This document shows, one piece after another, positions 32,586 through 41,487 of a stretch of DNA of 60,650 bases; position 1 is the first letter of the stretch; the number at the start of each line of letters is the position of its first letter. Origin of the DNA: JAFGMQ01 sp036733345 (GTDB taxonomy: Bacteria > Desulfobacterota > DSM-4660 > Desulfatiglandales > Desulfatiglandaceae). The position numbers and the translations under genes are program-made. The stretch is from NCBI GenBank assembly GCA_036733345.1, contig DAINAR010000017.1, positions 1 through 60,650 of the forward strand, given 5' to 3'. The notes below the pieces were generated by a model. It made no database searches. It worked only from the letters and a program-made list of their open reading frames with translations, and was not told the DNA's origin.

Positions 32586-33473
32586 ATGCTGGTAAAAGAT
32601 ATACTTAACAGGACGAAAATTTCCTTCAGTTTCGAGTTTTTTCCTCCCAAATCAGAGAATGCATGGGAAAGGCTTTTTCAAACAATAGCTGATTTAATGC
32701 CTTTAAAACCATCCTGGGTGAGCGTAACATACGGTGCAGGAGGATCAACGCGTGAGAATACCCACAAGCTGGTTGTTCGTATAAAGAAAGAGACCGACCT
32801 GACGGTAGTATCTCATCTTACCTGTATCGGTTCAGGCAGGAAGGAAATAGAGTCAATTCTTGGAAAATACAGTGACAATGGTATCAGAAATATCCTGGCA
32901 CTAAAAGGCGATCCACAGGAGAGCCAGAATGAAGCTGACTTTCAGGATGATTTTAAACATGCAGTTGATCTCGTTACATTTATTAAAAGGTATTTCCCGG
33001 ATATGAGTGTCGGCGTCGCCGGTTTTCCTGAGGGTCATCCGGATACTCCTAACAGGCTGCAGGAAATTGAATATCTGAAGGCCAAGGTGGATGCGGGTGC
33101 AGATTACATAATTACCCAGCTTTTTTTTGACAACAGGGATTTCTATGATTTCTGTGAGAGGTGTGAACTGGCAGGCATACAGGTCCCGATTATTGCCGGT
33201 ATAATGCCTGTTATAACCCTGAATGGTATGAACCGGATGGCTGAAATAGCTTCTGGTGCCAGATTCCCGGCGCCTCTTATAAAATCTGTTACCAGAGCAA
33301 AGATTGATAAATATGTTGAAAAAGTCGGTGTTCACTGGGCAACCGGGCAGGTACGGGATTTGACGGACAATAATGTAAGGGGTATCCATTTCTATACACT
33401 AAACAACGCAAAAGCAACCCTGCAAATCTATGAATCCCTCGGCGTGAAAGATTCAAGACAGTTCTCTGATTAA
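32586..33473 (+). CDS. metF: 5,10-methylenetetrahydrofolate reductase
   Basis: A 295-residue FAD TIM-barrel enzyme reducing methylene-THF to methyl-THF for methionine synthesis or the methyl branch of the Wood-Ljungdahl route. Landmarks are FSFEFFPPKSE with the catalytic-acid E17, TYGAGGSTRENT, LTCIGSGRKEIES, NILALKGDPQ with D109 near the flavin, GVAGFPEGHP, and DYIITQLFFD for folate binding. The length equals that of classical MetF. The ATG at 32586 has AAAGGA upstream. A MetV partner, as found in some acetogenic-type operons, is not adjacent, and the true upstream context is blurred by the assembly gap. Confidence 0.96.
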   Translation: MLVKDILNRTKISFSFEFFPPKSENAWERLFQTIADLMPLKPSWVSVTYGAGGSTRENTHKLVVRIKKETDLTVVSHLTCIGSGRKEIESILGKYSDNGIRNILALKGDPQESQNEADFQDDFKHAVDLVTFIKRYFPDMSVGVAGFPEGHPDTPNRLQEIEYLKAKVDAGADYIITQLFFDNRDFYDFCERCELAGIQVPIIAGIMPVITLNGMNRMAEIASGARFPAPLIKSVTRAKIDKYVEKVGVHWATGQVRDLTDNNVRGIHFYTLNNAKATLQIYESLGVKDSRQFSD

Positions 33474-34015
33474 TTTTTATCATCTTCTTTAAATAACCCT
33501 CTTGACAACCAAATAAAACGAATTATCTATATATTGTTAAAGAAAATCCGAACTGGTCTTTGACCCTGCAAAGATCAGTTTTAAATGCAGTTAAAGCTGA
33601 CACATGGATATCTCTGGCGGTATTCTCTATTTTAGTCATTGAACTTGTCTTTAAAATTAATGATGGAAGGAGGGATGAGCTTTGATGATTGAAAGGGTAA
33701 TCTGGCCATATGGTACTGGCTGATATGTCTGGATTCAATTCTATTAATCTGTATTAGTATATCCGCAAAAACATGTTGACAATAACTGGTAACGTTGAAT
33801 CTCCACAGGGTTCAAAAGAATCTTATATATTAAGATAATTCCATTCATGGAAGAATTCCATGCGATTTTCCCTTTCGGATTAGATCAATCATTCCAGGAT
33901 AAAGGCGGATTTAAAAGAAGGTGTTTTATGGCTGAAAAGGCCGAAGATTAAACAGGCAGCCCCGAAGAAAATAATAGACAGGGCCACTCATGAACAGGAA
34001 AAGGAGGTTTCAGGT
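33474..34015. promoter_or_regulatory. groESL upstream region with candidate promoter
   Basis: A 540-base gap without a clear gene. TTGACA at 33502-33507 is followed by AT-rich -10 candidates (TATCTA at 33524, TCTATA at 33526) at 16-18 bases, about 485 bases upstream of groES. A 14-base palindrome TTCCAT-TC-ATGGAA is at 33839-33852. A 7-codon reading frame, MAEKAED (33928-33951), sits behind AAGGTG. The CIRCE element bound by HrcA (TTAGCACTC-N9-GAGTGCTAA) was looked for and not seen. Confidence 0.45.
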
Positions 34016-34303
34016 ATGAATATAAGACCATTGAATGACAGGGTGATTGTTTTAAGAATTAAGGATGAAGAAAAGACCTCTGGCGGGATTATTATTCCAG
34101 ATACAGCAAAAGAAAAACCCCAGGAAGGAAAAGTTATTGCCGCGGGCGCCGGGAGACTGAATGAAAACGGAGAGAGGATCCCTTTAGATGTCAGGAAAGA
34201 TGATCATGTGCTTTTCGGAAGGTATGCAGGAACTGAAATCAAGGTTGATGGAGTGGAATATTTGATTATGCGAGAAGATGATATTCTCGCTATCGTAAGT
34301 TAA
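34016..34303 (+). CDS. groES: co-chaperonin GroES
   Basis: A 95-residue GroES that caps the GroEL cavity. NIRPLNDRVIVLRIKDEEKT, SGGIIIPDTAKEKPQEGKVI (the mobile-loop region SGGIIIP), and VLFGRYAGTEIKVDGVEYL are classic. Length is normal. The ATG at 34016 follows AGGAGGTTTCAGGT. groEL starts 17 bases after its stop, so the pair is one operon. Confidence 0.97.
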   Translation: MNIRPLNDRVIVLRIKDEEKTSGGIIIPDTAKEKPQEGKVIAAGAGRLNENGERIPLDVRKDDHVLFGRYAGTEIKVDGVEYLIMREDDILAIVS

Positions 34304-34320
34304 TCGGGAGGTGTTTATCA

Positions 34321-35940
34321 ATGGCGGGAAAAGATATTAAGTACAGTGCAAAGGCCAGGGAAAAGATGATGAAAGGCGTGGATACACTGGCCGATGCAGT
34401 GAAGGTAACTCTTGGGCCAAAGGGAAGAAATGTGCTCATTGAGAAGTCGTGGGGTTCTCCCAAGATAACAAAAGATGGTGTGACTGTTGCCAAAGAAATT
34501 GAACTGGAAGACAAATTTGAAAATATGGGAGCCCAGATGGTCAAGGAAGTCGCCTCCAAGACATCTGATGTTGCAGGAGACGGCACAACAACTGCGACAC
34601 TGCTCGCTCAGGCCATGTTCCGTGACGGTTGCAAGCTGGTCGCAGCCGGTTCCAACCCAATGGCGATCAAGCGTGGTGTTGATAAAGCGGTGGAACTGAT
34701 AGTCCAGGAACTTAAAAAAATGTCAAAACCAACCAGGGAAAAGAAGGAAATTGCACAGATAGGCACTATTTCCGCGAATAACGACAGAACCATTGGTGAA
34801 GTTATTTCAGAAGCCATGGAAAAGGTCGGGAAGGAAGGTGTTATTACCGTAGAAGAAGCCAAAAGCATGGAGACGACACTCGAAATTGTTGAAGGAATGC
34901 AGTTTGATCGCGGATATCTGAGCCCCTATTTTGTAACAAACGCAGAGAAGATGGAAGTCAGCCTGGAAGATCCTTATATACTTCTAAATGAAAAAAAGAT
35001 CAGCACTATGAAAGACCTTGTTCCGATTCTTGAGCAGACCGCAAAGATGGGCAGACCTCTTCTGATAATTGCAGAGGATATAGAAGGAGAAGCCCTGGCT
35101 ACACTTGTTGTTAATAAGCTGCGCGGAACTCTTAAGTGTGCTGCTGTTAAAGCCCCTGGATTTGGGGACAGGCGCAAGGCCATGCTTGAGGATATAGCCG
35201 TGTTGACGGGTGGAAATGTGGTAAGCGAGGATCTTGGCATCAAGCTGGAAAACATTACTCTGAATGACCTTGGAACTGCCAAACGGATTAGTATTGACAA
35301 GGACAACACAACCATTGTGGATGGCGGAGGCAGCCGGGAGGCATTGGAAGGCCGCGTTAAACAGATCCGGGCTCAGATCGAAGAAACCACAAGTGACTAT
35401 GACCGTGAAAAGCTCCAGGAACGTCTTGCAAAATTGATCGGAGGTGTGGCCGTCATTAATGTAGGAGCTGCTACCGAGACTGAAATGAAAGAGAGAAAGG
35501 ACAGAGTTGAAGATGCGCTTCACGCAACAAGGGCTGCTGTAGAAGAAGGTATTGTGCCGGGCGGCGGCGTTGCATTTATTCGTGCTCTAAAGGCTCTTGA
35601 AAAGACCGATTTTTCCGGAGAAGAAAAGCTCGGATGCAACCTTGTCAGAAAGGCCCTTGAGGAGCCGGTAAGGCAGATAGCGAATAATGCCGGTTTTGAG
35701 GGATCTATTGTCGTTCAAAGAGTTTTGGAAGGCAAGGATGACTTTGGTTTCAATGCCGAAACCGGGCAATATGAAGACATGGTAAAAGCCGGTGTTATCG
35801 ATCCCACGAAAGTAACCAGATTCGCCCTGCAGAATGCGGCATCCGTCGCTTCACTCCTTATGACAACCGAAGCTATGGTAGCCGAGAAGCCTGAGAAGAA
35901 AGAGGCTATGCCGCCTATGCCGCCTGAGGATATGTATTAA
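34321..35940 (+). CDS. groEL: chaperonin GroEL
   Basis: A 539-residue group I chaperonin. KVTLGPKGRNVLIEKSWGSP, the nucleotide-binding DGVTVAKEIEL and VAGDGTTTATLLAQ, and VEEGIVPGGGVAFIRAL are all intact. The C-terminus ends MPPMPPEDMY rather than the GGM-repeat tail of E. coli; many anaerobes have such tails, and the missing GGM repeats could alter cavity behaviour. The ATG at 34321 follows GGGAGGTG. It is co-transcribed with groES and followed by a strong terminator. Confidence 0.98.
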   Translation: MAGKDIKYSAKAREKMMKGVDTLADAVKVTLGPKGRNVLIEKSWGSPKITKDGVTVAKEIELEDKFENMGAQMVKEVASKTSDVAGDGTTTATLLAQAMFRDGCKLVAAGSNPMAIKRGVDKAVELIVQELKKMSKPTREKKEIAQIGTISANNDRTIGEVISEAMEKVGKEGVITVEEAKSMETTLEIVEGMQFDRGYLSPYFVTNAEKMEVSLEDPYILLNEKKISTMKDLVPILEQTAKMGRPLLIIAEDIEGEALATLVVNKLRGTLKCAAVKAPGFGDRRKAMLEDIAVLTGGNVVSEDLGIKLENITLNDLGTAKRISIDKDNTTIVDGGGSREALEGRVKQIRAQIEETTSDYDREKLQERLAKLIGGVAVINVGAATETEMKERKDRVEDALHATRAAVEEGIVPGGGVAFIRALKALEKTDFSGEEKLGCNLVRKALEEPVRQIANNAGFEGSIVVQRVLEGKDDFGFNAETGQYEDMVKAGVIDPTKVTRFALQNAASVASLLMTTEAMVAEKPEKKEAMPPMPPEDMY

Positions 35941-35948
35941 TTCTGATA

Positions 35949-35978
35949 CCCGGGCAGGAAGATTTCTGCCCGGGTTTT
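35949..35978 (+). terminator. intrinsic terminator of groESL
   Basis: CCCGGGCAG (35949-35957) pairs with CTGCCCGGG (35966-35974) across an 8-base loop, followed by TTTT. It starts 9 bases after the groEL stop codon. Confidence 0.88.
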
Positions 35979-36418
35979 CATATTTTACCATTAAATTACA
36001 AACCTGGTTATTCATGCTGAAAGTAATTTAATAACCCTTAGAGGTAATTCAACATAAAGCAAAGACAGCAGGCAAAAAGGTTGCAGGGGTTTAAGTTTTT
36101 TGTTAAAAGACCGATTGACAGTCGGATAGCCTAAAAAGTTATAATGAAAAATTTGGCTAAGATTTCTCCTCCCGATGAAAATCGGGGTTCGAAATGACAT
36201 AAGGAAGGTACTGCAGGCTGTATTGCTGCCATTTCGAACGGGTTTATCCTGCTGTATTTATAATGAGTTTGAGCAGTTTATGTGGCGGATTTATCCGCCG
36301 CTTTTGTCGTGGAGTGAGAAATATTCGTAATACAAGGCTATATTAATCACAATAGGTTTTATAAGAATAATGGATATAAGAAAATTTTTACAGTACTGGT
36401 TCTGATAAGGAGGCAGGC
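35979..36418. repeat. intergenic with family B repeat at 36161-36200
   Basis: No gene. AAGATTTCTCCTCCCGATGA followed by AAATCGGGGTTCGAAATGAC is the reverse complement of the element at 27738-27785, with few changes. A GGCGGATTTATCCGCC hairpin lies at about 36283-36298. The last 60 bases hold the ribosome binding site of the ABC ATPase gene (AAGGAGG). Confidence 0.7.
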
Positions 36419-37354
36419 ATGATCCATGTTGAAATGCTTACAAAGTATTACAGTGATCTTTGTGCGGTAGATCAGATTAATTTCGATGTCCAGAAAGGTG
36501 AAATTCTGGGTCTGCTGGGACCCAATGGTGCGGGCAAGACTACCACACTGCGGATGCTCACCGGATATATCCGTCCAACTTCCGGCACTATTCATATCAA
36601 GGATTACACCATTGATGAACAGCCCCTTGAGATCAAGAAACTCCTTGGATACCTTCCGGAATCAGCGCCTCTTTACCATGATCTGCTGACCTACGATTAT
36701 CTGGACTATGTAGCGAATATAAGGGAACTGGCAGGAGAATCAAAGCTTAAACGAATACATGAGCTGACCGATCTGTGCGGACTTAACGAGGTGATGCATA
36801 AACCGATAGGTGAGCTTTCAAAGGGTTACAAACAGAGGGTAGGCCTTGCACATGCAATGATGAATGATCCGGAGATTCTTATACTTGATGAGCCTACTTC
36901 GGGTCTTGATCCCAATCAGATCGTTGAGATTCGTGACATTATTAAACATATAGGAAAAGAAAAGACTATAATAATCTCAACCCATATTCTCAGTGAGGCT
37001 GAAGCTACCTGCGACCGAATTATTATTATCAATCGGGGCAGAATAGTAGCAGATGACAGCACCGACACACTTAAGCAATCAGCCGGTGGAGAGTATCTGA
37101 TAAATATGACACTGCAGAACACGAACTTTGAATCTGCAGAAAAAATTCTTTGTTCAATTAACGGCGTTTCCGGGGTAATTCTGGCTGATGATCAGGGAGA
37201 TACTCTATCCATAAGCCTGAACTGCCAGTCATCGGATGATATTCGGGCGGATATTTACAGGGCTGTAAAAGATACCGACTGGCTTCTGCTGGATTTTCAC
37301 CAGGAAACCAGAACACTTGAAAATATTTTCAGAGAGCTTACGAGGGAGAACTGA
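36419..37354 (+). CDS. ABC transporter ATP-binding protein (GldA-like)
   Basis: A 311-residue ATPase. Walker A is GPNGAGKTT (residues 34-42), the signature motif is LSKGYKQRV (about 133-141) and Walker B is ILILDEPTSGLDP. A C-terminal extension of about 90 residues follows the D-loop and H-switch (STHILSEAEATCDRI), as in ABC-2 exporters. With the permease and GldG-like gene that follow, it resembles the GldA-GldF-GldG system known from Bacteroidetes gliding, but the same module occurs in non-gliding bacteria with unknown cargo. The ATG at 36419 follows AAGGAGG. It is the first gene of a long plus-strand operon. Confidence 0.9.
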   Translation: MIHVEMLTKYYSDLCAVDQINFDVQKGEILGLLGPNGAGKTTTLRMLTGYIRPTSGTIHIKDYTIDEQPLEIKKLLGYLPESAPLYHDLLTYDYLDYVANIRELAGESKLKRIHELTDLCGLNEVMHKPIGELSKGYKQRVGLAHAMMNDPEILILDEPTSGLDPNQIVEIRDIIKHIGKEKTIIISTHILSEAEATCDRIIIINRGRIVADDSTDTLKQSAGGEYLINMTLQNTNFESAEKILCSINGVSGVILADDQGDTLSISLNCQSSDDIRADIYRAVKDTDWLLLDFHQETRTLENIFRELTREN

Positions 37355-37355
37355 T

Positions 37356-38060
37356 ATGGTACAGATTGCACATATTTTCAAGAAGGAATTCAAGGTCTAT
37401 TTCGTATCCCCGATCGCATATATTGTCATATCGATATTTCTTCTTGTAACCGGCTGGTTTTTTTTCACACCATTTTTTCTATTCAACCAGGCAAGTTTAA
37501 GGAGCTTTTTTGCACTATTCCCTATCATATTCTCATTTGTTGTTCCGGCAATAACCATGAGGCTCTTTTCAGAAGAGATGAATGTTGGGTCTTATGAGAT
37601 TCTTTTGACCATGCCGGTCACATTCTGCGATGTGGTTCTGGGAAAATTCCTGGCCAGTGTTGTCTTTATAGCCGTCATGATGATACCGACAATTTCCTAT
37701 CCTGTTACTGTTTCGCTTCTCGGCCAGCTTGACTGGGGCCCTGTAGCAGGGGGCTATATAGGAGCAGTCCTTTTAGGAGCAGCTTTTTCAGCTATCGGTC
37801 TTTTTGCGTCATCAATGACCAGAAATCAGATTGTAGCCTTTATTACAGGCATGGCAATCTGCTTCAGCCTGACGCTGATAGACAAAATGCTTTTCTTTCT
37901 TCCCCAGACTATGCTTGGGCTTCTCCAGTATCTGGGAGCGGGATTCCATTTTCAGAATATTTCAAAGGGCATAATTGATTCGAGGGATATCCTGTATTTT
38001 CTGAGCGTCAGTTTTATAGGTCTGTATGCGACATATCTTGTTATAAGCGAAAAAAACTAA
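37356..38060 (+). CDS. ABC-2 type permease (GldF-like)
   Basis: A 234-residue membrane protein with six hydrophobic segments. It starts HIFKKEFKVYFVSPIAYIVI, the usual N-terminus of GldF-like ABC-2 permeases, and carries RLFSEEMNVGSYEILLTMPV, a conserved cytoplasmic helix-loop of this family. It probably forms the membrane channel for the ATPase encoded directly upstream (start 1 base after that gene's stop). The ATG at 37356 follows GGGAG. The cargo is unknown. Confidence 0.9.
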   Translation: MVQIAHIFKKEFKVYFVSPIAYIVISIFLLVTGWFFFTPFFLFNQASLRSFFALFPIIFSFVVPAITMRLFSEEMNVGSYEILLTMPVTFCDVVLGKFLASVVFIAVMMIPTISYPVTVSLLGQLDWGPVAGGYIGAVLLGAAFSAIGLFASSMTRNQIVAFITGMAICFSLTLIDKMLFFLPQTMLGLLQYLGAGFHFQNISKGIIDSRDILYFLSVSFIGLYATYLVISEKN

Positions 38061-38072
38061 GGGGATAATAAA

Positions 38073-40265
38073 ATGGGCGTTACAAATAGAGCAGGCAACT
38101 ATGCAAAATTTATTGCCTATCTGGTTATTGTAGTCTTGATCAATATAGCAGGCATAAATCTGTTCCTGAGAATGGATATGACAAAGAATAAGGTCTACTC
38201 CATCTCGGAGGCAAGTCAGGATGTTGTGTCGACTTTATCCGAGCCTTTGACTATCAAGGTCTTTTTTACCAGGAACCTTCCGGCTCCTCACAATAATACT
38301 GAGCAGTATCTTCGAGATCTCCTTGAAGAATATTCTATTTATGCAAACAGGTATTTCAATTATCGATTCTATGATGTCAGCCCTGAAGAAGGCACAGCCG
38401 GTCACGAGGCTGAGGTGAATCAGGAAATGGCAAGGAATTACGGTATCTATCCTGTCCAGATTCAGAATATAGAGGAAGATGAAATTAAATTTCAAAAGGC
38501 TTATATGGGGCTCGTACTTATACACGGCGATATCATTGAACGTATTTCCAATATTACATCCACTGACGGTCTGGAGTATGAGCTGACAACCGCAATACGC
38601 AAGCTCAACAATAAAGTCAGTGCGCTTCTGAGATTGACTGAAAAAATCAGGATTAAACTGATTATGTCATCTTCCCTGAAAGATGTTGCTCCGTATATTG
38701 GACTGGAGAACCTTTCTCAGGTTCCTGAAAGAATAAAAGATATTGTTGAAAACCTTAACGGAAAGCTTTATGGAAAACTGGAATTCGAGTATCTGGATCC
38801 AACAAAGGATGGAGATCTGGAATCCATATTAAAAAACTACCGTATCCTGAACCTCAAGTGGCCTGCACTTGATAAAGGCAAGGTCCAGCCCGGCGAAGGT
38901 GCAGCAGGTCTAGTTATGGAGTATGGCGATAAGGTGGCGGAGGTTCAGCTTATCACTGTTATAAGATTGCCTGTTATCGGGACCCGGTATCAATTAGTTG
39001 ATATGAAAGACATGGAGGATATAATCAGCGAGAACCTTGAATCACTGATCGATATTAATGAAGACCTTGGTTACCTTGCAGATCACGGTACGATAAGCCT
39101 TTCCGGAGAACAAAAAGGCAGTCCCATGGGCCAGCAGGGCCAGAGTGATCTGTCAAACTTTCAATCGCTGGCTTCCCAAAACTATACTGTCAAGGAGGTC
39201 AATCTAAAAGACGGCGCAATCCCTGAAGGCATTAAATGCCTTGTTATTGCGCGTCCTGAAGAGACTTTTACTGATTTTGAGCTGTTTCAGCTCGATCAAT
39301 TCCTGATGAAAGGGAAGAGCCTCTATCTTCTGCTTGATGCGTTCAAGGAAGCAGATCCCAGCGGTTTTAACCAGATGCCGAGTTATGTTCTTCAGAAAAC
39401 AGGCCTTGAAAAGCTACTGGAACATTATGGCATTAGTATCAGGGAGTCCTATGTTATGGACAAAAACTGTTACAGGCAGAGAATGCCGGCTCAATTCGGC
39501 GGAGGAGAACGCGAAATCTATTTTGCGCCGGTAATTCAGAATAAGCATATTAACAGTGAACTGGACTTCATGAGAAATATTAAGGGCATGGTTGCAGTAA
39601 AGATATCTCCGCTTAAACTTAATGCCGGAAGCATTAAGGAAAATAGTCTGGACGCCCTGAGGTTATTTTCATCCTCGGATAAATCCTGGGAGATGAAGGG
39701 AAGGATAAACCTGAATCCAATGTATATAAGACCTCCCCAATCGGATGATGAGATGAGTAGTCTTCCTCTTGCATATATACTCGAGGGGGAATTTCCAAGT
39801 TATTTTGCAGGAAAATCAATCCCTGAAAAAATACTCGAGGAAAGTGATTCAGATAAAGAGGCTAAAGATAAATCTTCAGAAGAGAATAAAGTGGCCGATC
39901 TGTCAAAGATTGTTGGAGAAGGAAAAATTATCTCAAAAGGTAAGCCGGGTAAAATTTTTCTGATAGGGTCATCTGAGATGTTGACTGATAATGTCATTGA
40001 TAAAAAAGGTAGAACTCCTAATGCCATATTTGTTTTAAATGTACTGGATTACCTGAATAATCGGGAAGCAACTGCGGTAATGCGAAGCAAGGAACAGACA
40101 TTTAATCCGCTGGATGAGACTGGCACCGCAACGAAGGCATTTGTGAAAACCTTTAATATAGCGGGGTTGCCTGTAATTGTAGGCCTTTTTGGTCTTCTTG
40201 TCTGGTTTGGGCGACATTCCAGGAAAAAACGTATTCAGATGATGTTTAAAAAACCGGTTATATAA
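38073..40265 (+). CDS. GldG-like ABC transporter auxiliary protein
   Basis: A 730-residue protein with one N-terminal membrane helix (about 14-32), a large extracytoplasmic region, and one C-terminal helix (about 698-716) followed by RHSRKKRIQMMFKKP. The first part (LTIKVFFTRNLPAPHNNTEQ, LRDLLEEYSIYANRYFNYRF, YGIYPVQIQ) matches GldG/ABC_transp_aux. It contains two thioredoxin-like/receiver-like segments and a later CLVIARPEETFTDFELFQLD region. A charged low-complexity segment (about 588-612, EESDSDKEAKDKSSEENK) is probably a flexible linker. It is encoded 12 bases after the permease and presumably acts with it. Confidence 0.85.
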   Translation: MGVTNRAGNYAKFIAYLVIVVLINIAGINLFLRMDMTKNKVYSISEASQDVVSTLSEPLTIKVFFTRNLPAPHNNTEQYLRDLLEEYSIYANRYFNYRFYDVSPEEGTAGHEAEVNQEMARNYGIYPVQIQNIEEDEIKFQKAYMGLVLIHGDIIERISNITSTDGLEYELTTAIRKLNNKVSALLRLTEKIRIKLIMSSSLKDVAPYIGLENLSQVPERIKDIVENLNGKLYGKLEFEYLDPTKDGDLESILKNYRILNLKWPALDKGKVQPGEGAAGLVMEYGDKVAEVQLITVIRLPVIGTRYQLVDMKDMEDIISENLESLIDINEDLGYLADHGTISLSGEQKGSPMGQQGQSDLSNFQSLASQNYTVKEVNLKDGAIPEGIKCLVIARPEETFTDFELFQLDQFLMKGKSLYLLLDAFKEADPSGFNQMPSYVLQKTGLEKLLEHYGISIRESYVMDKNCYRQRMPAQFGGGEREIYFAPVIQNKHINSELDFMRNIKGMVAVKISPLKLNAGSIKENSLDALRLFSSSDKSWEMKGRINLNPMYIRPPQSDDEMSSLPLAYILEGEFPSYFAGKSIPEKILEESDSDKEAKDKSSEENKVADLSKIVGEGKIISKGKPGKIFLIGSSEMLTDNVIDKKGRTPNAIFVLNVLDYLNNREATAVMRSKEQTFNPLDETGTATKAFVKTFNIAGLPVIVGLFGLLVWFGRHSRKKRIQMMFKKPVI

Positions 40266-40360
40266 CTTAACAGTAATTGAAATGATGTGCTGCTGATAGT
40301 ATGTCGTAATGGCCAAGAATTGCCTGATCGAGTGTATCATTTTTTTCAGAGGAAAGAACG

Positions 40361-41311
40361 ATGAAGAAAGAATATGTCATACCTGTCGTTTTGATTATTG
40401 CCCTTTCTATTTACCTGCTTTTAAGAAATACTGACAGGACCAATTACCAGTTGCCTGAAGTCCCTGTAATTTCCGGGAAGGAGGTTTCCAGAATTGAAAT
40501 CAGGAGGCCCAACTCTACGGTTGTCCTGACAAAAAAAGATAACGGCTGGCAGATTGATCCGCAGGGATATCCTGCTAATGAAACGGAGATCAAGTACATA
40601 ATTGACACAATTGCTGATCTTGGCATCACGACCCTGGTATCTGAATCAAAAGACTACAATCGATATAATCTGGGCGAAGATAAAAAAATCGTTGTCCGGG
40701 CCTGGTCAGGGGATACCTTGAGCAGGGAGTTTGAGGTCGGCAAACCGGCATCAACCTATCATCATACATTCATCAAGCTCCCCGGAGACGAACGTGTATA
40801 TCATGCGAAGGGAAATTTCAGCGGCAGGCTGGGACAGAAGATGGAAAATTTCAGGGACAAAAAGGTCCTTTCTTTTGACCAGTCCGAAATAACAGGGATT
40901 GAGATAAACAAGGATAAGCAGTCTGCCGTTTGGGTACTGAAGGAAGTTCCAGCACCTGAGAGTGCAGAAAAGCCTGATGCCAAAGGTTCTTCGCCAGGAA
41001 AAACAGAAATTTTCTGGGAGGATAAAAATGGCAAGGCAGTTGATAACTCAAGTGTAAACCGGTTGCTTAATGCTGTTTCAAGCCTCAGTTGTGAAAGTTT
41101 TATTGAGGACAGCTCTAAAGACGATTTTACCAGCCCGATATATTCAATTGTATTAACCGGCACCAGGGAATATAAACTTTCAATATTTGCAAAGACGGAC
41201 AAGGATTCCAAAGGATATCCAGCCATATCTTCTGAAAATGACTATCCTTTCATTATTTCAGACTCTAAAGTGGAGAATATCATGAAAGGAAATTCCGGAG
41301 GCGGTAAATAA
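40361..41311 (+). CDS. DUF4340-domain membrane-anchored protein
   Basis: A 316-residue protein with one N-terminal helix (VIPVVLIIALSIYLLL) and an extracytoplasmic region with the DUF4340 repeats: VSRIEIRRPNSTVVLTKKDN, GWQIDPQGYPAN, a YNLGEDKKIVVRAWSGD strand pair, and a second half-repeat (ITGIEINKDKQSAVWVLKEV, VNRLLNAVSSLSCESFIED). DUF4340 proteins very often follow GldA/F/G-type ABC genes, as here. Their job is unknown. A terminator-like hairpin follows about 100 bases downstream, marking the probable end of the first part of the operon. Confidence 0.85.
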   Translation: MKKEYVIPVVLIIALSIYLLLRNTDRTNYQLPEVPVISGKEVSRIEIRRPNSTVVLTKKDNGWQIDPQGYPANETEIKYIIDTIADLGITTLVSESKDYNRYNLGEDKKIVVRAWSGDTLSREFEVGKPASTYHHTFIKLPGDERVYHAKGNFSGRLGQKMENFRDKKVLSFDQSEITGIEINKDKQSAVWVLKEVPAPESAEKPDAKGSSPGKTEIFWEDKNGKAVDNSSVNRLLNAVSSLSCESFIEDSSKDDFTSPIYSIVLTGTREYKLSIFAKTDKDSKGYPAISSENDYPFIISDSKVENIMKGNSGGGK

Positions 41312-41414
41312 GAATATTTGTTGATTCTGCAAATATGCATATTGGCAGTGCAATATACAGAACAGGCGCAAAGGCGGAAACCGACCAAGGCGCTCAGTTA
41401 TTGAACTATATGAA

Positions 41415-41455
41415 GCCGGAGGTTTGGGATGCCGATTTTAAACCGCCGGCTTTTT
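41415..41455 (+). terminator. terminator or attenuator between DUF4340 and moxR genes
   Basis: GCCGGAGGTTT (41415-41425) pairs with AAACCGCCGGC (41440-41450) with one A-G mismatch and a 14-base loop, followed by TTTTT. It lies 30 bases upstream of the MoxR start, so it could stop or attenuate read-through into the Bat genes. Confidence 0.7.
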
Positions 41456-41487
41456 ATTATCATATAATACCAGGAGGAACCAGGCAG

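Noticed and set aside
33523..33738. A 71-codon minus-strand frame between metF and groES
   Set aside because: No domain, no ribosome binding site, and it overlaps the likely groESL leader.
34984..35523. A 179-codon minus-strand frame inside groEL
   Set aside because: Antisense shadow of a highly conserved gene, without ribosome binding site or domain.
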